From Actinomadura mexicana (lineage in GTDB: Bacteria > Actinomycetota > Actinomycetes > Streptosporangiales > Streptosporangiaceae): 64,000 bases of DNA. Of the stretch, positions 7,699 to 16,080 are shown in pieces (position 1 is the stretch's first letter; the number at the start of each line of letters is the position of its first letter). Made by a program: the position numbers and the translations under genes. The notes beneath the pieces were generated by a model, which was not told the origin of the DNA, searched no databases, and saw nothing but the letters and a program-made list of their open reading frames with translations. The stretch is from the NCBI RefSeq assembly GCF_900188105.1, contig NZ_FZNP01000012.1, positions 62,001-126,000 on the forward strand. Direction: 5' to 3'.

Positions 7699-9357
7699 CT
7701 AGGCCAGCGCGGCGCCCTCGATCGACTCGGCGTCGCCGGGACGGCCGCCGTCCCACAGCGCGGTCAGCGCGGTGGCGCTCAGCACCTTCATGCCGACGGC
7801 GATGCACCGCTCGTCGACGTCGAAGTCGCCGCGGTGCAGGTCGTACTCGCCGGGCGAGCCCGGGGTGCGGACGCCGAGCCGGGCGAGCGCGCCGGGGATC
7901 GACTCCAGGTACCAGCCGAAGTCCTCGCCGCCGAGGCTCTGCGGGGTCGGCACGACACCGTCCTCGTCCATGACCTGGGCGGCGGCGTCGCGGAACATCT
8001 GCACGCTGGCCGCCTCGTTCACGGTCGGCGGGACGCCCCGGACGTAGTCCAGCGACGCCTCCACGTCGTAGGCGGCGGCGACCGACTGCAGCAGCGCCTT
8101 CATCATCTCCGGCGCCCGGTGCCACGCCTCGTCGTCCAGGCAGCGGACGGTGCCCTCGGCGATCCCGTCGTCGGGGATGGCGTTGGCGACGGACCCGGCC
8201 GAGACGCGCCCCCACACCAGCGACAGGCTGGAGCGCGGGTCGACGCGCCGCGACAGCGCGGACGGCAGCTCGGTGACGATCTTGGCGAGCGCGTAGACCA
8301 GGTCGGCGGTCAGGTGCGGCCGGGCGGTGTGCCCGCCGGGCCCGGTGACCTTCACGTAGACCTTGTCGCAGGCCGCGGTGATCGGGCCGGTGCGCAGCCC
8401 GAGCTGGCCGACCTCGATGCGGGGGTCGCAGTGCAGCGCGAACGCGCGGTCGACGCCCGCGATGCCGCCGGCGGCCATCACGTCCAGCGCGCCGCCGGGC
8501 GTCTCCTCGGCGGGCTGGAACAGCAGCCGGACGCGGCCGGGCAGCAGCCCCGCCTCCGCCTGCTGGGCCAGGAACAGGCCCGCGCCCAGCACCATCGCGG
8601 TGTGCACGTCGTGGCCGCACGCGTGCGCGACGCCGGGGACGGTCGACCGGTAGGCGACGCCCTCCTTCTCGTCCTGGAGCGGGAGCGCGTCGATGTCGGC
8701 CCGCAGCGCCACGGTCGTGCCGTCGGCTGGGCCGATGTCGCAGAACAGCCCGGTGCCCTTCGGCAGGATCACCGGCTCCAGCCCGGCCGCGCGGAGCCGC
8801 TCGGCGAGCCTGCGGGTCGTGCGGTGCTCGGCGTAGCCGAGCTCCGGGTGCATGTGCAGATCGCGGCGGAACGCGATCAGCTCGGCCTCGTGGCCGGCGA
8901 GGAACGCGTCGAGCTGCGGCTGCAGCACGGCGCCGCCGAGCACCGCCGGGGCGCCGGGCACCACGTGGGCACCGGTCGCCGCGGCGGAGGCGTCCCGCCG
9001 CTGCACGGGGCCCTCGGCGTCGCGCGGGGCGGGCCCGCCGGGCGCCGTGCCGTTGGCTCCGGCGGCGCCGGAGACGGCGCCCCGGTCCTCCCGGCCCTCG
9101 GGACCTTCCTGTCCCGGGGCGGCGGGTGGTTCAAGGCCGGGCATCACCCCGGGTCCCGAATGTGTCATGTGCGCCCCCTGCGCGATGGCGGAGCCTAGCG
9201 GCGCCCGCCGGGTGATGTTCTCGTTGGTGGAAGCGGTGCGGTTCTCGGGTCTGCTCGCGGGATCGGTGCTCGCGGAATCGGTGCTCGCGGAATCGGTGCT
9301 CGCGGGATCGGTGTTCGCGGGGTCGCCGGTGCGGTCCGGTTGCTCAGGCTCCGGCAT
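7699..9357 (-). CDS. M20 family amidohydrolase/metallopeptidase
   Basis: Zinc-dependent amidohydrolase of the M20D group (IAA-amino-acid hydrolase, N-acyl-amino-acid hydrolase). The catalytic domain starts near residue 145 with FRRDLHMHPELGYAEHRTTR. It continues with the metal-site motif ACGHDVHTAMVLGAG and FQPAEETPGGA, the dimerisation domain, and SLGGEDFGWYLESIPGA. Two starts are plausible. The ATG at 9357 has GGGGGAGG at good spacing and overlaps the upstream ligase by 14 bp, but adds a low-complexity leader with a TD(S/P)AS repeat. The ATG at 9168 has AGGGGG and gives 489 residues. The frame-preserving 15-bp repeats favour the longer form. Coupling to the carboxylate-amine ligase suggests opposing chemistry on a shared amide substrate; the substrate is unknown. 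Confidence 0.85.
   Translation of the reverse strand: MPEPEQPDRTGDPANTDPASTDSASTDSASTDPASRPENRTASTNENITRRAPLGSAIAQGAHMTHSGPGVMPGLEPPAAPGQEGPEGREDRGAVSGAAGANGTAPGGPAPRDAEGPVQRRDASAAATGAHVVPGAPAVLGGAVLQPQLDAFLAGHEAELIAFRRDLHMHPELGYAEHRTTRRLAERLRAAGLEPVILPKGTGLFCDIGPADGTTVALRADIDALPLQDEKEGVAYRSTVPGVAHACGHDVHTAMVLGAGLFLAQQAEAGLLPGRVRLLFQPAEETPGGALDVMAAGGIAGVDRAFALHCDPRIEVGQLGLRTGPITAACDKVYVKVTGPGGHTARPHLTADLVYALAKIVTELPSALSRRVDPRSSLSLVWGRVSAGSVANAIPDDGIAEGTVRCLDDEAWHRAPEMMKALLQSVAAAYDVEASLDYVRGVPPTVNEAASVQMFRDAAAQVMDEDGVVPTPQSLGGEDFGWYLESIPGALARLGVRTPGSPGEYDLHRGDFDVDERCIAVGMKVLSATALTALWDGGRPGDAESIEGAALA
9254..9328 (-). repeat. 15-bp in-frame tandem repeat, about 5 units
   Basis: The unit CTCGCGGRATCGGTG (plus strand) occurs four times almost perfectly at 9254-9313, with a fifth degenerate copy to 9328. 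Read on the minus strand in the frame of the M20 gene it encodes repeated Thr-Asp-(Ser/Pro)-Ala-Ser. A unit length divisible by three is compatible with translation and slippage without frame loss. Confidence 0.85.
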
Positions 9358-10510
9358 GTGCGACCTCCCCCAGTGTGACGAACCTGTCCTCCGCGAGCTC
9401 GGCGATCGCCGCGTCGACGATGTTCTCCAGCGTCCCTCCGCCGGCGCGGATCGCGCGCTGGCGCTCGTACGGGGCGCCGTGCTCCAGCACCTCGCCGGCG
9501 ACCTTGAGCTCCTCGGCGCAGCCGAGCCGGTCGGCGACCGGCTCCAGCTCCCTGATCAGCTCGTACAGGTCGTCGCGGAGCGGAGCGGTGTTCCCTGTGT
9601 CATCGGTGATGACGATGGCGTCGAGCCCGTACCTGGTGGCGCGCCACTTGTTGTCGCGCACCACCCAGGCGGCCGGCCGCGGCAGTGTGTACCCGCGGTC
9701 CAGTTGCTGCTCGAACAGCGTGACCAGGCTCTGGCACAGAGCGGCGGCCATCCCCACCTCACGCAGCGTGGGAATCCCGTCGAACATCCTGATCTCGACG
9801 GTACCGAAGTCAGGATGCGGCCGGATGTCCCACCAGACCTCCTTGATGCTCCTTATGGTTCCGGAACGCATCAGCGTGTCCATGTAATCCTCGAAGGCCG
9901 CCCAGTCGTCTAGCAGGTGGGGCGGCCCGGCCGTGGGCAGTTGGCCGAACACGACCGCCCGGCAGGACGCGAGGCCGGTGTCGCTGCCGCTCCAGAACGG
10001 GCTGGACGCGGTGAGCGCGAGGAAGTGCGGAAGGTAGGACGAGAGCGCGTTGACGATCGGGATCGCCTTGGCGCCGTCGGAGATGCCGACGTGGACGTGA
10101 ACGCCGAACGTCTGGATGCGCCGGGCCAGCCACTGCATCTCCTCGATCAGCTGGGCGTAGCGCCGCATGGGCGCCATCACCGCCTCCCGCCAGTCGCTGA
10201 TCGGGTGGGTGCCCGTGCAGGCGAGCGCGAGGCCGCGGTCGGCGGCGGCGGTGCGCAGGGCGGTGAGGGTACCGGACAGGTCGGCCTTGGCCTCACCCAC
10301 GGTGTCGCTGATCCCGGTCACCACCTCGATGGTGGACTCCATCAGTTCGTGCCGGACGCGGGGGTTGTCGCCGTCCTCGCTGAGCGAAGGCAGCGCGGCG
10401 AGCACCTCGCGTGCGTCCTGACGCAGGTGCCTGGTCTCCGCATCGACGAGCTGGATCTCCCACTCGACGCCCAGCGTCGCCCCGTGCGATGCGTTGAAGT
10501 CAATGGCCAC
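9344..10510 (-). CDS. GCS2-type carboxylate-amine ligase (YbdK/EgtA-like glutamate-cysteine ligase family)
   Basis: ATP-dependent ligase forming an amide between a carboxylate and an amine, related to gamma-glutamylcysteine ligases. The chosen GTG start has GGAGG seven bases upstream and gives 388 residues beginning MAIDFNASHGATLGVEWEIQ, where GVEWEIQLVD is the N-terminal ATP/metal-site motif. Further landmarks are HELMESTIEVVTG, the GVHVHVGI histidine segment and RMFDGIPTLREV. This is about the length of YbdK proteins, which lack clear glutathione roles. The stop overlaps the M20 hydrolase start by 14 bp. Whether it makes gamma-glutamylcysteine (as in ergothioneine formation) or another amide cannot be decided here, since no egtB-D genes are in view. 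Confidence 0.88.
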   Translation of the reverse strand: MAIDFNASHGATLGVEWEIQLVDAETRHLRQDAREVLAALPSLSEDGDNPRVRHELMESTIEVVTGISDTVGEAKADLSGTLTALRTAAADRGLALACTGTHPISDWREAVMAPMRRYAQLIEEMQWLARRIQTFGVHVHVGISDGAKAIPIVNALSSYLPHFLALTASSPFWSGSDTGLASCRAVVFGQLPTAGPPHLLDDWAAFEDYMDTLMRSGTIRSIKEVWWDIRPHPDFGTVEIRMFDGIPTLREVGMAAALCQSLVTLFEQQLDRGYTLPRPAAWVVRDNKWRATRYGLDAIVITDDTGNTAPLRDDLYELIRELEPVADRLGCAEELKVAGEVLEHGAPYERQRAIRAGGGTLENIVDAAIAELAEDRFVTLGEVAHAGA

Positions 10511-10965
10511 GGCCAACCTCCGTCCACAATCCTTGCAGGTCGTTGCGTGGCACGTGGCGCAATTCAGCCAGCGGGTCCCTAAGCCTGGACGAACGCCGGT
10601 CCAGGTCACGTGTTCGTTCCATGATGGCGTCCGTGCCCGCCCCCTGCCGGGCGTCCATGCCCTTTGCGGATCAATTGACTCATGCGAGCCGTCGGAAGGT
10701 GGGCGGACGTCCTACTTTTCGGTCATCGATCTTGGCCTGTGCACCACTAGATCGAACTAGTCAGCCCGTCCAAAATACCGTCAGCCGGTCTCAAAATCCC
10801 GTCAATGACGGATGGTAACCGATCGGCCCCGCCCCTTACGTACCGTGATAGGACCGCTGCGCCCTCCGTCACGTCCGTCACGTCCGTCGCTTCCGCCCCG
10901 CGCTTGCCGGATTCGCGATCGGGTACCTCTTCGCCGGATAGGTCGCCTAGTCTTCGGGGGGAGTC
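10511..10965. promoter_or_regulatory. Divergent intergenic region with paired direct repeats
   Basis: This 455-bp region separates the ligase (minus) from the carboxypeptidase (plus) and contains no convincing gene. Two 13-bp direct repeats CAAAATNCCGTCA (10771-10783 and 10792-10804, one mismatch) have starts 21 bp apart, that is, two helical turns. Just upstream is a small palindrome ACTAG-N6-CTAGT at 10746-10761. The repeat arrangement resembles a binding site for a response regulator or other direct-repeat activator. A run of CGTCACGTC-like tandem triplets sits near 10869-10890. Confidence 0.45.
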
Positions 10966-12318
10966 ATGGGCATTGGGCGCCTGCGCGCCGGGAGCGATCG
11001 CGCTCCCACGGGATTGAGGAGCGTCGGGAGCTTGCCACGACAGCGACGAGGGCCGGCCGGCGTCCGCCGCGCCCTGACGTTGATCACCGTGCCGGTCACG
11101 GCCGCCTCGCTGGCGGCGGCCCCGGCGTTCGCCGCCGCCCCGGCCGGCGTCGCCCGCACCGGAGGCCCCCCGGGCGCGGGAGCGCGCGCCGCCGCGTCTC
11201 CCGGGGCATCGCCCGCCGCGTCGCCGTCCGCGCAGACCGTGGGCGGGCCGCGGCTCGCGAGCCGCGGCGTCGTCGCGGGCACGGCCCCGGGCGTCCCGGC
11301 CCCACCGAAGATCAAGGCGGGGTCGTACATGATCGCGGACGCCGACACCGGCCAGGTCCTGGCCGCCAAGGACCCGCACGGGCACTACCTGCCCGCCAGC
11401 ACCCTCAAGACCCTCACCGCGCTGGCGCTCGTCCCCAGACTGGAGCCGAACCGGCTCGTCCGGCCGTCCCAGAAGGCGTGCGACACCGAGGGCACCAAGG
11501 TCGGTCTGACCCCGAAGATGCAGTACAAGGTCTCCGACCTGTTCCACGCGCTGCTGATGATGTCGGCCAACGACGCGGCGGTGACGCTGGCGGAGGCCGA
11601 CGGCGGGATGCGCAGGACCCTCGCCGACATGAACGCCGAGGCCAGGCGGATCAACGCGCGCGACACGCTCGCCGGGTCCCCCAACGGGCTGGACAAGGAC
11701 CTCGGGCTGGACGTCCGGACGCAGCACACCTCGGCCTACGACCTCGCGCTCATCCTGCGCGAGGGCATGAAGAACCCCCAGTACCGCGCCTACATGCAGG
11801 CGATCGACTTCCAGTTCCCGGCGCCCCCGACCAAGAAGGAGCGCAAGAAGGGCAAGAAGGTCGGCGGGTACCCGATCCACACGCACAACCACATGCTCCC
11901 GGGCGAGCGGCTGGCCTACCCCGGGATGCTCGGCGGCAAGAACGGCTACACGATCGCCGCCCAGCAGACCTTCGTCGCCCAGGCGCGCCGCGGCGGGCAC
12001 ACGATCGTGATCTCGCTGATGCGGGCCGACATGCCGCCGTCGGCGTACGCGGCCAAGCTGCTGAACTGGGGTTTCGCCGCCCGCGGCAAGGTCCAGCCGG
12101 TGGGCACGCTCGTTCCGCCCGGCGACATCGAGCAGACCCGCGAGAACGGCGGCTCGGGCGTGCTGCCCGACGCGCCGCTCGCCTCCGACGACGCGTCCCG
12201 CATGTGGCTGCTCGTCGGCGGCGGCACGGTGGGGGCCCTGCTCGCGATCGCGGTGCTGTTCGTGGTGCTGCGCCGCAGGCGGCGGCTGGAGGCGGTCCGC
12301 CCCCGCGGCGACCGGTAA
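10966..12318 (+). CDS. D-alanyl-D-alanine carboxypeptidase (S11, DacA-like)
   Basis: Penicillin-binding serine carboxypeptidase that trims the terminal D-Ala of peptidoglycan stem peptides. The 450-residue protein has a basic N-terminus and an export signal (LTLITVPVTAASLAAAPAFA). A Pro/Ala-rich linker follows, then the catalytic domain with S145-T-L-K148 and S200-A-N202. The third motif reads K325-N-G instead of the usual KTG. It ends with a transmembrane segment (WLLVGGGTVGALLAIAVLFVVL) and an Arg-rich tail, so it is anchored at both ends of the export route. The ATG is preceded by GGGGGGAG at short spacing. The KNG variant is, from memory, seen in other actinobacterial S11 enzymes and need not mean inactivity. 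Confidence 0.93.
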   Translation: MGIGRLRAGSDRAPTGLRSVGSLPRQRRGPAGVRRALTLITVPVTAASLAAAPAFAAAPAGVARTGGPPGAGARAAASPGASPAASPSAQTVGGPRLASRGVVAGTAPGVPAPPKIKAGSYMIADADTGQVLAAKDPHGHYLPASTLKTLTALALVPRLEPNRLVRPSQKACDTEGTKVGLTPKMQYKVSDLFHALLMMSANDAAVTLAEADGGMRRTLADMNAEARRINARDTLAGSPNGLDKDLGLDVRTQHTSAYDLALILREGMKNPQYRAYMQAIDFQFPAPPTKKERKKGKKVGGYPIHTHNHMLPGERLAYPGMLGGKNGYTIAAQQTFVAQARRGGHTIVISLMRADMPPSAYAAKLLNWGFAARGKVQPVGTLVPPGDIEQTRENGGSGVLPDAPLASDDASRMWLLVGGGTVGALLAIAVLFVVLRRRRRLEAVRPRGDR

Positions 12319-12436
12319 AGCTTCTCCCACCCCTTCCCACGGGCCTGGCACCCTCGCGTCCGGTCGGCTTACGCTCGCCGTGGCGCCGGTGATCGCGTCA
12401 CCGCCGGAGAACGGCGCCGCGGGGAGGAATTGCGCC

Positions 12437-12889
12437 ATGTCCGACTTGTATGTCCCCATGCCCGGCGCCCCCGCCCTCGCGACGGAGCCGCCGCCGACGT
12501 ACGAGCATCCGAACGTGACGCTGCTGAAGGACGGCTACACGGCCTTCGCCAAGGGCGACATGGACCTCATCCGCGGGCTGCTCGCCGACGACGTCGTGCA
12601 CCGCGTCCCCGGGCGCGGGCCCGTCTGCGGCGAGTACCGGACGCCCGAGGAGGTCCTGGGGTTCTACGTCCGGCTGTTCGAACTGTCCGGCGGGACGTTC
12701 CACACCGAGCCCTACTCGGTCATGGCCAACGACGAGCACGGGGCGGCCCTCGTGCAGACCTACGCCGAGCGCCCCGGCCGGATCCTGGACGGCCGCGCCG
12801 TCGACCTGTTCCGCATCCGCGACGGAAAGATCACCGAGATCCGGACCCTGGCCGAAGACCAGTACGCCGACGACGCCTTCTGGTCCTGA
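12437..12889 (+). CDS. SnoaL/NTF2-like protein
   Basis: Small protein of 150 residues with a cone-shaped NTF2-like fold, recognisable from NVTLLKDGYTAFAKGDMDLIRGLLADDVVHRVPGR-type architecture (helix, then strand with a conserved Asp and His) and the C-terminal VDLFRIRDGKITEIRTL. Members include polyketide cyclases, ketosteroid isomerases and many uncharacterised proteins, so the reaction is unknown. The ATG at 12437 is chosen over an upstream in-frame start because GGGGAGG lies 9 bases before it. It stands alone, 118 bp after the carboxypeptidase. Confidence 0.82.
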   Translation: MSDLYVPMPGAPALATEPPPTYEHPNVTLLKDGYTAFAKGDMDLIRGLLADDVVHRVPGRGPVCGEYRTPEEVLGFYVRLFELSGGTFHTEPYSVMANDEHGAALVQTYAERPGRILDGRAVDLFRIRDGKITEIRTLAEDQYADDAFWS

Positions 12890-12935
12890 CCCGCCCTCTC
12901 GGCCCACCGGCCCGAGCAGCCTTCATGCTTCCGGG

Positions 12936-13200
12936 CCTGGGCCCAGGTTTCCCGGTCCCGACCCGCTTCCCGCCGTCCATCGGCTTCCCGCCCCGGATCA
13001 GCTTCTCGGGTTCGATCGGCTTCCCGGCGTCCACGGGCCTCCCGGCTTCGACGCGGCTTCGGCCCCGATCGGCTTCCTGTCCTAGGCCGGCTTCCCGGTC
13101 CCGACTGGCTTTTCGCCTTCCGCCGGCTTGCCGGTCTCGACCGGTTTCTTGTCTTTCAGCGGCTTTCGGGCCTCGATCGGCTTCTCGTGGCGCCCCGGTC
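12936..13200 (-). repeat. Degenerate Lys-Pro repeat region, partly outside the BrkB gene
   Basis: A loosely repeated unit (GGCTTCCCGGTCTCG-like on the plus strand) encodes Lys-Pro-x-x-x-Gly motifs on the minus strand. From 13200 to 13085 it forms the tail of the YihY/BrkB protein. After that TAG the same frame continues for about 12 codons with more Lys-Pro. Then a different minus-strand frame carries AGKPIEPEKLIRGGKPMDGG. The repeat tract is therefore longer than the gene that uses it. Confidence 0.65.
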
Positions 13201-14251
13201 TCTTCTGCCGGTCCGGCTGCTCGTCCCGGACCGGGTCCTCGCCCTCCCCCGGCCTCTCGTGGCGGCCCGGCCTCCCGCCGGCGCGTTCCTGGAGCGCCTC
13301 GACCTCCGCGCGGTCGGCGCTGTTCTCCGGGTTGGCGGCGTCCGCGGTGAGGACGACGCGGCGCGTCGCCGTCCAGGCGGCGACGAACAGGGCGAACCGG
13401 GTCGCGACGTTGATCCACACCATCAGCCCGACAAGGACGGCGAACGTGCCGTAGACGGGGTTCTGCGTCGTCCGCCCGACGAGGAACGCCGCGATCTGCT
13501 TGAGGATCTCGAAACCGACCGCGCCGAAGACCGCGCCCCGGATGATCCGGCGCCAGGGCGCCCGGGTGCCCGACAGCCGGGTGAACAGCGCCAGGAAGAC
13601 CACGGTGTCGAAGAAGATGGCGCAGGCGAGGGACAGCAGCCGCAGCCCGGTTCCGGCGCCGGGGACGTCCTCCAGGCCGAGCCAGCCGAGGACGGTGTGG
13701 GTGGCGGACGTCGTGACCGTCGTCACCGCCATGCCGCAGATCAGGATCAGGCCGAGGAACGCCAGCACGCCCCCGTCCCAGAGCCGCTTCAGGAAGAAGT
13801 TGCCGCCGCCGCCCGGCTCGTTGCCCCAGATGTCGCGCAGGGACTCGCGCAGCACCTGCACCCAGCCGATCCCGGTGAACAGCAGCGCGACCAGCCCGAG
13901 GACGCCGACGGCGGTCTTGGACTGGGCGATCTGCTCGACGTCCAGCTGTCCCGCGAGGCCCGGCAGCTGCGAGTTGATCGCCCGGACGAAGTAGGCGCGG
14001 GCCTCGTCGCTGACCCCGACGAGATAGCCGAGCAGCGCGTACGCGAGCGCCATCAACGGGAAGAACGACAGGAACGCGTAGCTGGTGAGGGCGGCCGCCA
14101 GCCGGTCGCCGCGGCGTTCCTGGTACCGCTCCAGCGCGCGCACCTGGTGGTCGAACCACCGGGACCTCTGCCGGGAGCGTCGCAGCAGGGCCTTCCCGTC
14201 GCCGTACAGGGACTCGCTCCGCCGTCGGACCCCGCCGATCACCTGCCGCAT
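13082..14251 (-). CDS. YihY/virulence factor BrkB family membrane protein
   Basis: Integral membrane protein of 389 residues. Six hydrophobic helices include AALTSYAFLSFFPLMALAYA near residue 45, TAVGVLGLVALLFTGIGW and FAVLVGLMVWINVATRFALF, the last matching the conserved YihY C-terminal helix. Despite an old RNase BN label for the family, these proteins are regarded as membrane proteins of uncertain transport or envelope function. The start MRQVIGG at 14251 is chosen over a GTG nine codons earlier; neither has a strong ribosome binding site. The cytoplasmic tail after residue 290 is charged and ends in repeated Lys-Pro motifs that stop abruptly at a TAG although the repeat continues beyond it. 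Confidence 0.88.
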   Translation of the reverse strand: MRQVIGGVRRRSESLYGDGKALLRRSRQRSRWFDHQVRALERYQERRGDRLAAALTSYAFLSFFPLMALAYALLGYLVGVSDEARAYFVRAINSQLPGLAGQLDVEQIAQSKTAVGVLGLVALLFTGIGWVQVLRESLRDIWGNEPGGGGNFFLKRLWDGGVLAFLGLILICGMAVTTVTTSATHTVLGWLGLEDVPGAGTGLRLLSLACAIFFDTVVFLALFTRLSGTRAPWRRIIRGAVFGAVGFEILKQIAAFLVGRTTQNPVYGTFAVLVGLMVWINVATRFALFVAAWTATRRVVLTADAANPENSADRAEVEALQERAGGRPGRHERPGEGEDPVRDEQPDRQKRPGRHEKPIEARKPLKDKKPVETGKPAEGEKPVGTGKPA

Positions 14252-14345
14252 GCACGCAACGTACCCAACGCGGGCCACTCGATGCCGCAGACGGTAATCG
14301 AAGGGTCAACGCAGCGTCTCGTGGCGCCGCTCACCGGAACCCGGT

Positions 14346-14996
14346 TCACCCGGGGGCGGACCCGCCGCGGTCGCCGCCCGGGGACGGTACGACGCCGTCC
14401 CCGAAGATGAAGTCGCACTGAGGGCGCCACACGCCGTCCTGCCCGTGCTCGTACAGGGAGAAGCCCCACGCCTCGAAGTCGGCGCTGTAGCCGGCGAGCT
14501 CCTTGAACGCCTGGTCCATGACGCTCTCGGGGAGGTGGTGGGCGATGGTCACGTGCGGGTGGTACGGGAACGGCAGCGGCCGGGCGAGCGGGCCCGACAG
14601 AACCTTCGCCTGAACCCGCTCGCAACCGCCGATCCCCTCCGCGAGGGCCACGAACACGACCGGCGATACCGGTCGAAACGTTCCGCTGCCTCGCAACCTG
14701 ATCGGGAACGGGGTCTCGGTGCCCACGACGCCGCGCAGATGATCCTCGACGGCGTCGATCTCGGGCTCGGGGATCTCGGTCGGCGGCAGCAGCGTGATGT
14801 GCGTCGGGATCGCGTGGGCGAGCGGGTCGCCGAACGAGGCGCGCCGGGCCTGGAGAAAGGCCCCGTACGGGTCGGGGATGGGGATGGCGACGCCGATCGT
14901 GCGCACGCCGCCGCCCCCGCCGGGGGGCACGCCCCCGGTGGCGGAGGGCGCCTTCCCGGGGCCCTCCGCGGCGAGAGCGCGGCCGTCAGCGACCAC
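14346..14996 (-). CDS. 2'-5' RNA ligase (LigT/ThpR) family phosphoesterase
   Basis: Member of the 2H phosphoesterase superfamily, which act on 2',3'-cyclic or 2'-5' linked RNA ends. The two signature histidine motifs are present: PTHITLLPP near residue 67 and PYHPHVTIAHH near residue 143. The GTG start at 14996 overlaps trpS by 11 bp, implying coupling. It adds a 30-residue Gly/Pro-rich leader, and a GTG at 14906 (VRTIGVAIPIPDP) is the alternative domain-only start. The C-terminal WRPQCDFIFGDG is typical of actinobacterial members. RNA substrate is unknown; operon position behind trpS hints at RNA end processing. Confidence 0.85.
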   Translation of the reverse strand: MVADGRALAAEGPGKAPSATGGVPPGGGGGVRTIGVAIPIPDPYGAFLQARRASFGDPLAHAIPTHITLLPPTEIPEPEIDAVEDHLRGVVGTETPFPIRLRGSGTFRPVSPVVFVALAEGIGGCERVQAKVLSGPLARPLPFPYHPHVTIAHHLPESVMDQAFKELAGYSADFEAWGFSLYEHGQDGVWRPQCDFIFGDGVVPSPGGDRGGSAPG

Positions 14997-16068
14997 GTCC
15001 CACGAATCCCACCCGTTCGCGCACGGTCTCCATCGTCGCGGTGGCGACCCCGGAGGCGCGCTCGGCGCCGAGGGCGAGCACCCGGTCGAGCCGCTCCTCG
15101 TCGTCCAGCAGCTTGAGGGTGCGCTCCCTGATCGGTGTGAACGTGTCCAGGACGACCTGCGCGAGGTCCTTCTTGAACTGCCCGTACCCCGACCCCGCGT
15201 AGCGGCCTTCGAGGTCCGGGACGGAGGTGCCCTCCAGCGCGGAGAAGATCCGCAGGAGGTTGGTGACGCCGGCCTTCTTCTCCTCGTCGTAGACGACCTC
15301 GGAGCCGGTGTCGGTGACCGCGCGCATGATCTTCTTGCGCATCGGGCCGGGCTCCTCCAGCACGTCGATGATCCCCTGCGGCGAGGACGCCGACTTGCTC
15401 ATCTTGGCGTCCGGCTCCTGGAGGTCGGTGATCTTCGCGGCGCCCTCGGGGATGTGCGCGTCCGGCAGCACGAACGTCTCGCCGAACCGGTGGTTGAACC
15501 GCTGCGCGAGGGTGCGGGTCAGCTCCAGGTGCTGCCGCTGGTCCTCGCCGACGGGGACGCGCAGCGCCCGGCCGCCCTCGACGGTGGGGTCGGGCGAGTA
15601 GAGCAGGATGTCGGCGGCCTGCAGGACCGGGTAGGTGAACAGCCCGACGCTCGTCCCGCCGGTGCCCTGCTTGGACGACTTGTCCTTGAACTGCGTCATC
15701 CGCTGGGCCTCGCCGAAGCCGGTGAGGCAGCCGAGCACCCAGGCCAGCTCGGCGTGCTCGGGGACGTGGCTCTGCACGAACACCGTGGCGCGCTCGGGAT
15801 CCAGGCCCATCGCGAGGAGCTGGGCGACGGCGACCTTCGTCCGGCGGCGCAGCAGCGCGGGGTCGTGCTCGACGGTGATCGCGTGCAGGTCCACCACGCA
15901 GTAGAAGGCGTCATGGGTGTCCTGCATCGAGACCCACTGCCGGAGCGCCCCCAGGTAGTTGCCGAGGTGGAACGAGTCGGCGGTGGGCTGGATGCCGGAC
16001 AGCACGCGCGGCGGTGCCGCGGCCGTTCCGGCGGACGCTTCGGGGCTGGGCGCTTCGGGCATGTGCAC
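14986..16068 (-). CDS. trpS: Tryptophanyl-tRNA synthetase
   Basis: Class I aminoacyl-tRNA synthetase charging tRNA-Trp in the cytoplasm. Residues 32-38 SFHLGNY form the HIGH-type ATP motif and KMSKS occurs near residue 215, followed by PQGIIDVLEEPG. The specificity segment VDLHAITVEHDP is intact. The 360-residue length is slightly above that of E. coli TrpS because of an Ala/Pro-rich N-terminus. The GTG start at 16068 and an ATG two codons later are both possible. It lies 12 bp after the CorC-like gene and overlaps the LigT-like gene downstream, so the three likely form one unit. Confidence 0.97.
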   Translation of the reverse strand: MHMPEAPSPEASAGTAAAPPRVLSGIQPTADSFHLGNYLGALRQWVSMQDTHDAFYCVVDLHAITVEHDPALLRRRTKVAVAQLLAMGLDPERATVFVQSHVPEHAELAWVLGCLTGFGEAQRMTQFKDKSSKQGTGGTSVGLFTYPVLQAADILLYSPDPTVEGGRALRVPVGEDQRQHLELTRTLAQRFNHRFGETFVLPDAHIPEGAAKITDLQEPDAKMSKSASSPQGIIDVLEEPGPMRKKIMRAVTDTGSEVVYDEEKKAGVTNLLRIFSALEGTSVPDLEGRYAGSGYGQFKKDLAQVVLDTFTPIRERTLKLLDDEERLDRVLALGAERASGVATATMETVRERVGFVGRGR

Positions 16069-16080
16069 GGACCGATTCTC

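Noticed and set aside
10966..12318. Carboxypeptidase considered inactive because KTG reads KNG
   Set aside because: SxxK and SxN are intact and KNG variants occur, from memory, in other actinobacterial S11 enzymes, so this alone does not indicate loss of function.
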